From Candidatus Cloacimonadota bacterium (GTDB lineage Bacteria; Hydrothermota; E44-bin80): DNA of 10,134 bases. Where the stretch lies: positions 1 to 10,134 of the forward strand of contig SOKD01000015.1 of NCBI GenBank assembly GCA_004376305.1. Direction: 5' to 3'. Under the pieces are notes generated by a model. It was not told where the DNA came from. It ran no database searches and worked only from the letters and a program-made list of their open reading frames with translations. The translations under genes were made by a program, and so were the position numbers. Within the stretch, counting starts at the first letter, position 1. Each line of letters starts with the position of its first letter. Positions 1 to 5,811 of the stretch are shown in pieces.

Positions 1-458
1 AGGTTTCCAAAGGCCAAAACGTCAGGTTCCGTAGGGTCCTCGGTTTGGGGATTATCGGATATCTTCACGCAGTATATCCATTCTCCCAGATGGGTTTGCC
101 CGATACTATCGAATTTGCAGATACTGGAATAGTTCTGCGCCATGGTTCTGAGCAGTGTTACCACTTCGGAATAGTAGTGGTAGGTACCCCTGTTGAAGAA
201 TTCTGCAAGCTCAAGATCCTCATGGATAACCTCATGGGGTAACCCACTTGCCACCAGATTCGAGTAGTACTCCTGCTCGGTGAGGAATAGATCATAGTAC
301 TCACCCGGACGTACTCCAGCAGGATTGATCGTCTTTAATTCCAGCAGTTTGAGTTCTGTATAGGAATCTACAAAGACACGAACCAGCATTTCCCGTGCAA
401 AAATAATTGATGGTAAAAGGAGCAAAAGGAAAAATAGAAAGAGTATTAACCGTTTCAT
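1..458 (-). CDS. Secreted M14-type zinc carboxypeptidase, N-terminal part (runs off window)
   Basis: The first 152 codons of a minus-strand gene are visible; the rest lies beyond the left edge. Residues 1-21 form a Sec signal peptide (MKRL, a Leu/Phe-rich core, then IIFA before Arg22), so the product is exported. After a pro-region-like stretch, residues 92-151 match the start of an M14 carboxypeptidase domain: YHYYSEVVTLLRTMA, then SIGQTHLGEWIYCVKISDNP, then an acidic PTEPDVLAFGN strand that in the family leads into the zinc-binding HxxE. That motif, the second zinc histidine and the catalytic glutamate are all outside the window, so activity cannot be judged. The family removes C-terminal residues from peptides. 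The ATG is chosen for its signal peptide and an AAAGGAGG Shine-Dalgarno at 463-470, four bases upstream. A near-consensus promoter precedes it. Family assignment rests on the N-terminal pattern only. Confidence 0.8.
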   Translation of the reverse strand, partial: MKRLILFLFFLLLLLPSIIFAREMLVRVFVDSYTELKLLELKTINPAGVRPGEYYDLFLTEQEYYSNLVASGLPHEVIHEDLELAEFFNRGTYHYYSEVVTLLRTMAQNYSSICKFDSIGQTHLGEWIYCVKISDNPQTEDPTEPDVLAFGN

Positions 459-469
459 GAAACCTCCTT

Positions 470-482
470 TGTAACGGTTACA
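470..482. promoter_or_regulatory. Palindrome TGTAAC-G-GTTACA in the carboxypeptidase leader
   Basis: This is a perfect inverted repeat with 6-bp arms and one central base. It lies between the predicted transcription start (about 487) and the Shine-Dalgarno (463-470), touching the latter. That position suits a repressor operator or a small translational hairpin. No regulator is encoded next to it, so the role is inferred. Confidence 0.4.
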
Positions 483-493
483 GATATACAGGA

Positions 494-522
494 AATATAG
501 TAAAAATAATGAACCTTGTCAA
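494..522 (-). promoter_or_regulatory. Sigma70-type promoter of the M14 carboxypeptidase gene
   Basis: On the minus strand, TTGACA (517-522) and TATATT (494-499) are separated by exactly 17 bp. The predicted start is near 487, giving a leader of roughly 29 bases that ends in a strong AAAGGAGG. The promoter sits between two genes read in the same direction, so the peptidase is probably transcribed independently of the HD-GYP gene upstream. Confidence 0.75.
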
Positions 523-534
523 GGATAATATGGT

Positions 535-546
535 AGTTCATGAACT
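535..546. promoter_or_regulatory. 12-bp palindrome AGTTCATGAACT upstream of the carboxypeptidase promoter
   Basis: A perfect 12-bp palindrome lies 12 bp upstream of the -35 box at 517-522, a position usual for an activator site. A single 12-bp palindrome can arise by chance in a window this size, so the functional claim is weak. Confidence 0.25.
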
Positions 547-622
547 TTCCACACTCACTTTCCCTGCTTTAATAATGGGTAAAAAAAAGGTTCTGGTGGC
601 TGGTTTTTGGTGTCGGTATTCT

Positions 623-1837
623 TTATTCAAAATCAAATATCTTTTCGGCAAAAATTTTAAGGCAGCTATTTACTACTTCGGGTTCGTATGAAACACCCCT
701 ATTTTCGAGTATTTCGCCCAGAGCTTTGTCTATACCGCGTGCCGGTCGGTACGGGCGATGCGAGGACATTGCTTCAACAACATCTGCAACACTCAGGATT
801 TTCGATTCAATGAGAATATCCTTTCTCGACAGACCCCCTGGGTATCCGGAACCATCAATTCTTTCATGGTGCTGGTAAACAATGGTAGCAACCTGCCATG
901 GAAACTCAATTCCCTTTAGAATATCGTATCCAACCACAGGATGTTTTTTAATAAAGGAAAATTCCGTTTCCGACAATTTACCCGGTTTGCTGAGAATTTC
1001 AATGGGTATGGTTATTTTCCCAACATCATGGAGAAGACAGGCTACACGAATACCCTCTATTTCCTCTCCCTTGAATCCCATTTGTTTGGCAATAGCGCAT
1101 GCGAGTTGAGCCACCCTTCGCTGATGACCTGCTGTATATGGATCCCGAGCCTCAACAACGATCGCAATAGCATGAACAATACCCTCTAAAGTTTTACGCA
1201 ACGTTATGAAACTCTCTTTGAGATCATCTTCAACTTTTCTCCGATCCATAATCTCCTGTTTCATCTGCGTGTTGATCTCCTCTAATTGATATGTTCGCTC
1301 TTTTACCCGCTGTTCGAGTTCAATACGTGCTTTCATCAAATCATCCTCAGCCTTCTTCCTGTCAGTAATATCCCGGACCATGCTAATCAGCGCAGGTTGA
1401 CCCTCATACTCAATCTCTTCCGTAACAACTTCCACTGAGAGTTGCTGTCCATATTTTGTAACATGGCTATAGGTAAAAAACACATCAGTTTTCCCATCTA
1501 CCATGGTCTCTTTTGCTTTTTCGAAATCTTCGGGGGCATAAAAGTCAAAAGGTGTCATCGTCTTTAATTCTTTCTTTGAGTATCCGTATGTTTTCATAAC
1601 AGCTTCATTACAGTCAAGAAATGTATGGGTTTCTTTATCATAGATGAAAACGGGATCTGCTATTTTGTTGAATAACGAATGGTACTTCATCCCGCTCACC
1701 TTCATATCCTCTTCTGCCTGTTTTCGTTCAGTTTCCTTTGCTTCGATGTCAGCGATACGTTGCCGTAATTCCGCCAAATCCTTAAGCAGTTCTTTTTTTT
1801 CTTTTTCTTTATCAGCTTTTGGGGGTTTATTACTCAT
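623..1837 (-). CDS. PAS-domain HD-GYP protein, probable cyclic-di-GMP phosphodiesterase
   Basis: A 404-residue cytoplasmic protein with no membrane segment or signal peptide. In order: a charged Lys/Glu coiled coil (about 8-48), a PAS sensor domain (about 50-160, ending in the PAC-like MVRDITDRKKAE), a second coiled coil (about 162-215) and an HD-GYP domain (about 220-400). The HD-GYP metal and signature residues look intact: E229, H238, H270-D271, H299, H323-H324, D352, and HHExxDGxGYP at 323-333. The family hydrolyses cyclic di-GMP, and the PAS domain would sense an unknown signal. I chose the ATG at 1837. The reading frame extends to a TTG at 1873, but that TTG is the first half of the -35 box. 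There is no Shine-Dalgarno, and the promoter predicts a leaderless transcript. The gene starts 51 bp after the stop of the exported propeller protein. An A8 run lies in the Lys-rich N-terminal coding part. Confidence 0.92.
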   Translation of the reverse strand: MSNKPPKADKEKEKKELLKDLAELRQRIADIEAKETERKQAEEDMKVSGMKYHSLFNKIADPVFIYDKETHTFLDCNEAVMKTYGYSKKELKTMTPFDFYAPEDFEKAKETMVDGKTDVFFTYSHVTKYGQQLSVEVVTEEIEYEGQPALISMVRDITDRKKAEDDLMKARIELEQRVKERTYQLEEINTQMKQEIMDRRKVEDDLKESFITLRKTLEGIVHAIAIVVEARDPYTAGHQRRVAQLACAIAKQMGFKGEEIEGIRVACLLHDVGKITIPIEILSKPGKLSETEFSFIKKHPVVGYDILKGIEFPWQVATIVYQHHERIDGSGYPGGLSRKDILIESKILSVADVVEAMSSHRPYRPARGIDKALGEILENRGVSYEPEVVNSCLKIFAEKIFDFE

Positions 1838-1844
1838 AGTAATT

Positions 1845-1873
1845 ACTATACAGTAAACAGATCTATAAGTCAA
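1845..1873 (-). promoter_or_regulatory. Sigma70-type promoter for the HD-GYP gene, predicting a leaderless mRNA
   Basis: On the minus strand, TTGACT (1868-1873) and TATAGT (1845-1850) have a 17-bp spacer. Seven bases (AATTACT) separate the -10 box from the ATG, so transcription should begin at or within a base or two of the start codon. The same TATAGT -10 box is used at 4039-4044 for the upstream gene, which supports this being a house promoter style. Confidence 0.7.
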
Positions 1874-1888
1874 GAAAATTGAGCGTTT

Positions 1889-4006
1889 CTACTTAATTCT
1901 CTTAATGCGCGGTTCAGGTTCACCCACGGTACCCAATTCAATAAACCATCGATAGAATGCATCATTAATCAGTATATCCATGTTCTTACAGTGAGCATCT
2001 TCACCAAGAAAACGTTCCATTTTCCTGACAACATACTCGGTTGTCGCTACCAGGTAATCCTTTGCCGGGTCAATGGAGGATTCTATGATATTGTTTTCTT
2101 TAGGTTTTTCACCACCTGAGTACGAGAACATAAAACCAGAAATCTGGCACCTTATCTTTGCATCCTGTTTAACATTGAAATTCATCATTCTATAGAGAAC
2201 CGCACCCTTTACCGTGAATGTATAAATCACCTCTCGGTACATCAGGTCAATAATATCTTCAAGAAAAACATCACCCGCATTCAGGTTTCGCCTCACTGCA
2301 CTTTTAGGAATAATGGCAGCATCCGCCGATACAGCCCATCGCAAAACATCGGCAGCAAAAGAACCTGCACCGGAATCCTCTCCTTCCCTTGTCAGGTTTG
2401 CCAGAGCGTTTCCAATCAATTTCGGTTGGTACTGAAACAACTCAGCAGTTCCCTCTCCTTTTTCAACGCTCCAGCTCATTCCCTCATTTTTTACGAGCAG
2501 AAGTTCTGTTGCACCATCGAGTTTCTCTTTGAATACGGTTCTATTTGCAACTTTCAATTCAACAGGTTTCTCTTTTTTCATATCAGTAAAGGGCACAAAA
2601 ACACGTAAGGAAGAAACATTTTCGGTTTCAACATTGATGGTATTATCTTTCACAATCTCACAAGAAAATCGTGCACGTTTTCCCCATTTTTCCCATCCAG
2701 TGATTGCTGCCCAGTACCACTTCCCGTCCCGTGGAAGCTCGGCTGCACCATAAATCTTAAGAGGATACCTGATACTTACGGAATCGGTATCAGAGACAAG
2801 CGTCTGTGCTGAGGATTTAAAAATATTTCCACCAACAGTGCCAATATAAAAGGAAACTCCATCAAATTCAATCGATTGAGGAGTTCGCAAATCCTGCAAA
2901 ATCCTGTAGTACTTCCATGCAACAAGATCTTTCGTCTCTGCAATGAGGTAATTACCTTGTTTCTGGATGAGGAGTAAGAGTCTATCCTTTTTTACGACAA
3001 CGTCCCGTATGAGTTCATACTCCAAGGAAACAGGTACTATTGAATCACCATCAAAAACAAGCAGAATTGAAGCAGCATTATCAGGAAGACCATCTTTCAG
3101 AGCAAGATAGTCAACATATGTTCCTGTGATTAAAGAGAGGACAATCCTGTTATTAAAAAGAAAGGGCGTTATAATACAAAGATTGGGCATCGTAATGAGG
3201 TCTCTGTACTCCCATGTCGTACCATCAAAAACAATAATATCTGCCGGTCCCAGGGGATCACTGGTAAAGATCAAATGTTGATCTCGATATGAATTCGAAA
3301 GATAAGGATGATATCTTTCAGGAATGTCTTCCTTCTTCATGCTTCTGTAAGCATACGGGAATACATACAACCTGTCCTTAAACGCAAGAAGAGAACCTAT
3401 GCGAAAAACACTATTATCATCTGTGGGTGATGCATATACAAGCTTCCAGGTATTCCCCTGATCCTCAGAAGCGAGGATCCCACCAAACGCCAATAATTCA
3501 TTCTCACCAAACTCAAAGTAGCTACCGGTCGCAGCATACCATCTGTTGTTCAGAGTGGTAATGTGATTAACATGGATACCATGGGTAATCGTTCTCTTCT
3601 TCTTCCATCCCCGATCGGTAAGAATATAAAGATTGCCAAGCTCCCAATCCTCGGTTGCATCAGGTCCAGGAATCACCAATTTCCCATCAACAACCTGGTA
3701 TCTGTATATTGCCTCATCGTCAACGGTGAATTCACGTATGAATTTCTTTTCCTTCAGGTCAAAAGATATAATATCGGTTGGACCAGTGTTGATGACGGCA
3801 TCACCATGACCAATGTAGAGTTTACCATCAAAGATCTTCAAATCGTTTATGCCCCACGCTGCCTTCTCTCCCTCTGCAGTAGGAAATCCTATTGATGAAA
3901 GCCTGAGTAGATACATCTGTTCCCCTTCTTCTTCACCCTTCAGTTGAGGAACAAGAGTGAAAAGAAAACAGGCAACGGCAAAAAAACAAATCCCTCGTCT
4001 ATACAT
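1889..4006 (-). CDS. Exported propeller-like protein with a C-terminal 5'-nucleotidase_C domain
   Basis: A 705-residue protein. Residues 1-24 are a signal peptide (MYRRG, hydrophobic core, cleavage near LKG|EEE). Residues about 45-405 are rich in short beta motifs such as DGKLYIG, DGKLVIPG, LNNRWYAATG and FDGVSFYIG, spaced like propeller blades, with a sialidase-like SEDQGNTW at 180-187. About 410-520 looks like a beta-sandwich linker. Residues about 528-690 resemble the 5'-nucleotidase C-terminal domain of UshA/SoxB-type proteins: LIGNALANLTR, FAADVLRWAVSADAAII, VRRNLNAGDVFLEDI, FTVKGAVLYRMM, CQISGFMFSYSGG and DPAKDYLVATTEYV. The metallophosphatase half that carries the catalytic metals is absent, and the usual NGGGIR is replaced by PKSAVR. 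It may therefore bind a nucleotide-like ligand without hydrolysing it; this is inference. The ATG at 4006 follows AGAGGAAA with good spacing; an ATG four bases upstream meets a stop at once. The HD-GYP gene follows 51 bp downstream. Confidence 0.8.
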   Translation of the reverse strand: MYRRGICFFAVACFLFTLVPQLKGEEEGEQMYLLRLSSIGFPTAEGEKAAWGINDLKIFDGKLYIGHGDAVINTGPTDIISFDLKEKKFIREFTVDDEAIYRYQVVDGKLVIPGPDATEDWELGNLYILTDRGWKKKRTITHGIHVNHITTLNNRWYAATGSYFEFGENELLAFGGILASEDQGNTWKLVYASPTDDNSVFRIGSLLAFKDRLYVFPYAYRSMKKEDIPERYHPYLSNSYRDQHLIFTSDPLGPADIIVFDGTTWEYRDLITMPNLCIITPFLFNNRIVLSLITGTYVDYLALKDGLPDNAASILLVFDGDSIVPVSLEYELIRDVVVKKDRLLLLIQKQGNYLIAETKDLVAWKYYRILQDLRTPQSIEFDGVSFYIGTVGGNIFKSSAQTLVSDTDSVSIRYPLKIYGAAELPRDGKWYWAAITGWEKWGKRARFSCEIVKDNTINVETENVSSLRVFVPFTDMKKEKPVELKVANRTVFKEKLDGATELLLVKNEGMSWSVEKGEGTAELFQYQPKLIGNALANLTREGEDSGAGSFAADVLRWAVSADAAIIPKSAVRRNLNAGDVFLEDIIDLMYREVIYTFTVKGAVLYRMMNFNVKQDAKIRCQISGFMFSYSGGEKPKENNIIESSIDPAKDYLVATTEYVVRKMERFLGEDAHCKNMDILINDAFYRWFIELGTVGEPEPRIKRIK

Positions 4007-4038
4007 ACATTATTTCCTCTTTGATTGTACAGCACATC

Positions 4039-4067
4039 ACTATAAGAGAATTTTGAATCATCGTCAA
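4039..4067 (-). promoter_or_regulatory. Sigma70-type promoter of the exported propeller protein gene
   Basis: On the minus strand, TTGACG (4062-4067) and TATAGT (4039-4044) have a 17-bp spacer. Transcription should begin near 4032, giving a leader of about 26 bases containing the AGAGGAAA ribosome-binding site. It is divergent from the VIT-like gene promoter about 55 bp away. Confidence 0.75.
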
Positions 4068-4121
4068 GTGAAAAAGCACCTTCATAGACGAGAAGAATTT
4101 AGGGCTCAAACCACAAATTGC

Positions 4122-4149
4122 TTGACAATTCTGAAATATTTATTAAACT
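4122..4149 (+). promoter_or_regulatory. Promoter of the VIT-like membrane protein gene
   Basis: A perfect TTGACA (4122-4127) is followed after 16 bp by a weaker TAAACT (4144-4149). The predicted start near 4156 is about 20 bases before the ATG. A small inverted repeat (AATTG 4116-4120, CAATT 4126-4130) embraces the -35 box and a larger one covers the -10 box. A weak -10 under a palindrome is typical of regulated promoters. Confidence 0.6.
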
Positions 4150-4160
4150 TCAATAAATAT
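4136..4160. promoter_or_regulatory. Perfect 9+7+9 inverted repeat over the VIT-like gene promoter
   Basis: ATATTTATT (4136-4144) and AATAAATAT (4152-4160) are perfect reverse complements around the 7-base centre AAACTTC. The repeat covers the -10 box and the predicted start, where a bound dimer would block transcription. AT-rich palindromes at metal transporter promoters are often Fur- or DtxR-type sites, but this sequence is not a recognisable Fur or MntR consensus, so the regulator is unknown. Confidence 0.55.
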
Positions 4161-4176
4161 GAAGAGGGATTCTTGA

Positions 4177-4653
4177 ATGAAGCATTCAGTAAAAATTGGT
4201 TTTAGTTTTGGTACAACCTCGGGGATAATTACAACATTGGGATTAATGGTTGGATTGTACTCCGGAACTCACTCACGTCTTGCCGTAATTGGTGGTATAC
4301 TCACCATTGCAATTGCAGATGCACTTTCTGATGCGCTGGGTATCCATATCTCTGAAGAATCCGAAAACAAACACACCCCCAGGGAAATCTGGCTATCAAC
4401 CCTTTCAACGCTCCTTTGCAAATTTATTATTGCAATAACATTCGTTGTGCCCGTTCTCTTGTTCTCATTAACACCTGCAATTATCATTAGTTTAATCTGG
4501 GGACTCTTACTCTTAGCAGTTTGCAGCTATTTCATCGTCAGGGAACAAAAAAAACATTTCTTGAGGATTATTCTGGAGCATGAGTTTATTGCTTTGCTCG
4601 TTATTTCTGCAACATACTTTCTCGGGAAATGGATTGCGGCAGTGTTCAATTAA
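4177..4653 (+). CDS. Short VIT/CCC1-like integral membrane protein, possible Fe/Mn transporter
   Basis: A 158-residue membrane protein and the only plus-strand gene here. Five hydrophobic segments fall at about 7-27, 34-56, 78-97, 100-120 and 136-156, the count expected for VIT-type transporters. The N-terminal half carries the family-like pattern: SFGTTSGIITTLGLMVGL, a Gly-rich turn, then IADALSDALGIHISEESE with D48, D52, H57, E60, E61 and E63 at the end of the second segment. These acidic and His residues could bind a divalent metal. The separate cytoplasmic metal-binding insertion of plant VIT1 is absent, so this is a minimal form. Transport direction and substrate are inferred. The ATG follows GAGGG (4164-4168) with an 8-base gap. 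The gene has its own promoter with an operator-like palindrome and converges on the dCMP deaminase gene, whose stop is 80 bp away. Confidence 0.7.
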   Translation: MKHSVKIGFSFGTTSGIITTLGLMVGLYSGTHSRLAVIGGILTIAIADALSDALGIHISEESENKHTPREIWLSTLSTLLCKFIIAITFVVPVLLFSLTPAIIISLIWGLLLLAVCSYFIVREQKKHFLRIILEHEFIALLVISATYFLGKWIAAVFN

Positions 4654-4733
4654 TCCCTGCAGAAGGGGATATTACAGCAGGACTACTATACACATTTAAA
4701 GCAAAAGGTTAATCCGATTCAGAATCTCCAGTT

Positions 4734-5204
4734 TCACTTATTGCTTTTTCCTTTAACCTTTTTACTCTCAACGTGTGCTTCTTTTAAGATCTTTTTTGCA
4801 TACTTGTCAGGATACCCGTCCTTGTATACAATCTTCTTCACACCAGCATTAATCAACATCTTGGCGCAGATAAAACAGGGGTGATTCGTAACATAGAGTG
4901 TTGCGCCATCAATATTTGTACCCATCTTTGCAGCCTGAATAATCGCATTTTGCTCAGCATGCACTGCCCGGGAAAGCTCCTGACGCTCGCCACTGGGAAT
5001 ACCAAGTTTCTCCCGCAGGCATCCCCCGAGTTCATCGCAGTGCGGAACACCTTTTGGTGGACCATTGTAACCTGTTGCCAGAATTCTCCTGTCTTTAACA
5101 AGAATGGCTCCTACTTTACGCCTTAAGCACGTTGCTCTCGTGGCAACAAGGTTTGTAATTTCCATAAAATAATCATCCCAGGATGGGCGTTTTTCCCTTT
5201 TCAT
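4734..5204 (-). CDS. dCMP deaminase (ComEB-type)
   Basis: This 156-residue cytoplasmic enzyme should deaminate dCMP to dUMP, the precursor of dTMP. The zinc and catalytic motifs are complete: H82-A-E84 in VHAEQNAI, and C110 and C113 in HPCFICAK. The dCMP-deaminase-specific TGYNGPPKG occurs at 44-52, followed by the Cys/His-rich PHCDELGGC (54-62), where relatives bind a second zinc. Length is normal for the family, with a Lys-rich tail. The ATG at 5204 overlaps the stop of the ECF gene as ATGA, and an AGGA inside the end of that gene serves as ribosome-binding site, so translation is probably coupled. A tRNA adenosine deaminase (TadA) is the main alternative, but the GYNG and CDELGGC motifs favour dCMP deaminase. 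No clear terminator follows before the convergent VIT-like gene. Confidence 0.93.
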   Translation of the reverse strand: MKREKRPSWDDYFMEITNLVATRATCLRRKVGAILVKDRRILATGYNGPPKGVPHCDELGGCLREKLGIPSGERQELSRAVHAEQNAIIQAAKMGTNIDGATLYVTNHPCFICAKMLINAGVKKIVYKDGYPDKYAKKILKEAHVESKKVKGKSNK

Positions 5205-5755
5205 AATGTCATTCCTTTCCTGAGGATTTCTATTCTCCCCAGGATTGGAGCTAGAAGCATTGAAAATATCAAAACATTTGAAATTATATGTACAAGGCTG
5301 AATACAATTCCTGATATAAGGTAAGCGAGAAATGTCTTCTCGGTCGTGAAGGCAATAAATCCACCAATGTTGGTAATAACGTCATAAAATAAGGTAAGTA
5401 AACCTCCAGCAATGCCGAGAATCGGAATTCTTAAAAAAAGAGGAAGCCCTGAAACCGAAATTCTACAAAAACCTCCGGCAACCCCCAACAAGATGCCCCC
5501 TATTACCTGAGCAATGAAAAGGGGGGGGAGAGAAGCACCTAAAGGATTGAAGAAGGAGAATATGGCAAAAGAAGTTCCGCCAACTATAAAACCGACAGTG
5601 GGTCCAAAAAGCCAGCCAGAGGAGAAGATCGATGCAGACATCAATTCTATATTTGGGATAAAGAAAAGGAGATAACCAAGTGATATCGTCGTCGCTGTAA
5701 AAATTCCACTTTGCGCAATTCGTTTCACCCGCAGACGTCTTGTTGATTCTTTCAT
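5201..5755 (-). CDS. ECF transporter S component (substrate unknown)
   Basis: A 184-residue membrane protein with a basic N-terminus ([12 protein letters not shown]) and about six hydrophobic segments, consistent with the S (substrate-binding) subunit of energy-coupling-factor vitamin transporters. Characteristic traits are the [11 protein letters not shown] segment (31-41), the following Gly-rich [12 protein letters not shown] (49-60), and NPLGASLPP (70-78). It would need EcfA/EcfT ATPase and coupling subunits, none of which is encoded in the window. The substrate cannot be read from sequence. The ATG follows AAAGGAAA at a short spacing, 56 bp after moxR, and the last codons overlap the dCMP deaminase start. 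A C8 run in the coding strand (5521-5528) spans residues 77-79. Confidence 0.8.
   Translation of the reverse strand: MKESTRRLRVKRIAQSGIFTATTISLGYLLFFIPNIELMSASIFSSGWLFGPTVGFIVGGTSFAIFSFFNPLGASLPPLFIAQVIGGILLGVAGGFCRISVSGLPLFLRIPILGIAGGLLTLFYDVITNIGGFIAFTTEKTFLAYLISGIVFSLVHIISNVLIFSMLLAPILGRIEILRKGMTL
5521..5528 (-). repeat. C8 homopolymer inside the ECF S-component gene
   Basis: Eight consecutive G on the plus strand read as CTC CCC CCC CTT in the gene (Leu-Pro-Pro-Leu). Gain or loss of one base would shift the frame at about residue 78 of 184 and truncate the transporter and its coupled translation into the dCMP deaminase. The frame is intact in this sequence. Confidence 0.6.
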
Positions 5756-5782
5756 AATTTCCTTTATTTCAAATCAGCTTTT

Positions 5783-5797
5783 GAGTTCGACGAACTC
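5783..5797. promoter_or_regulatory. 15-bp palindrome GAGTTCG-A-CGAACTC between moxR and the ECF gene
   Basis: A perfect inverted repeat with 7-bp arms and one central base lies in the 56-bp gap between the two co-directional genes. No T-run follows on the minus strand, so it is not a standard terminator. It could be an operator or an mRNA processing hairpin; neither can be decided from sequence. Confidence 0.35.
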
Positions 5798-5811
5798 TGT
5801 AACCCGCAGCT

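Noticed and set aside
560-622. Intrinsic terminator after the HD-GYP gene
   Set aside because: A T8 run exists on the minus strand (581-588), but the sequence before it is C/A-rich and forms no stem.
1838-1873. A 12-residue N-terminal extension of the HD-GYP protein from a TTG start
   Set aside because: The TTG is the first half of a near-consensus -35 box, no ribosome-binding site precedes it, and the extension is hydrophobic and unlike the Lys/Glu-rich N-terminus that follows.
4177-4653. Horizontal acquisition of the plus-strand VIT-like gene
   Set aside because: It is the only gene on the plus strand, but its base composition is like that of its neighbours and no mobile-element remnants or direct repeats flank it.
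4654-4733. Bidirectional terminator between the convergent VIT-like and dCMP deaminase genes
   Set aside because: ATCCC/GGGAT (about 4653-4670) and GATTC-A-GAATC (4716-4726) are short repeats, and neither is followed by a T-run on either strand.
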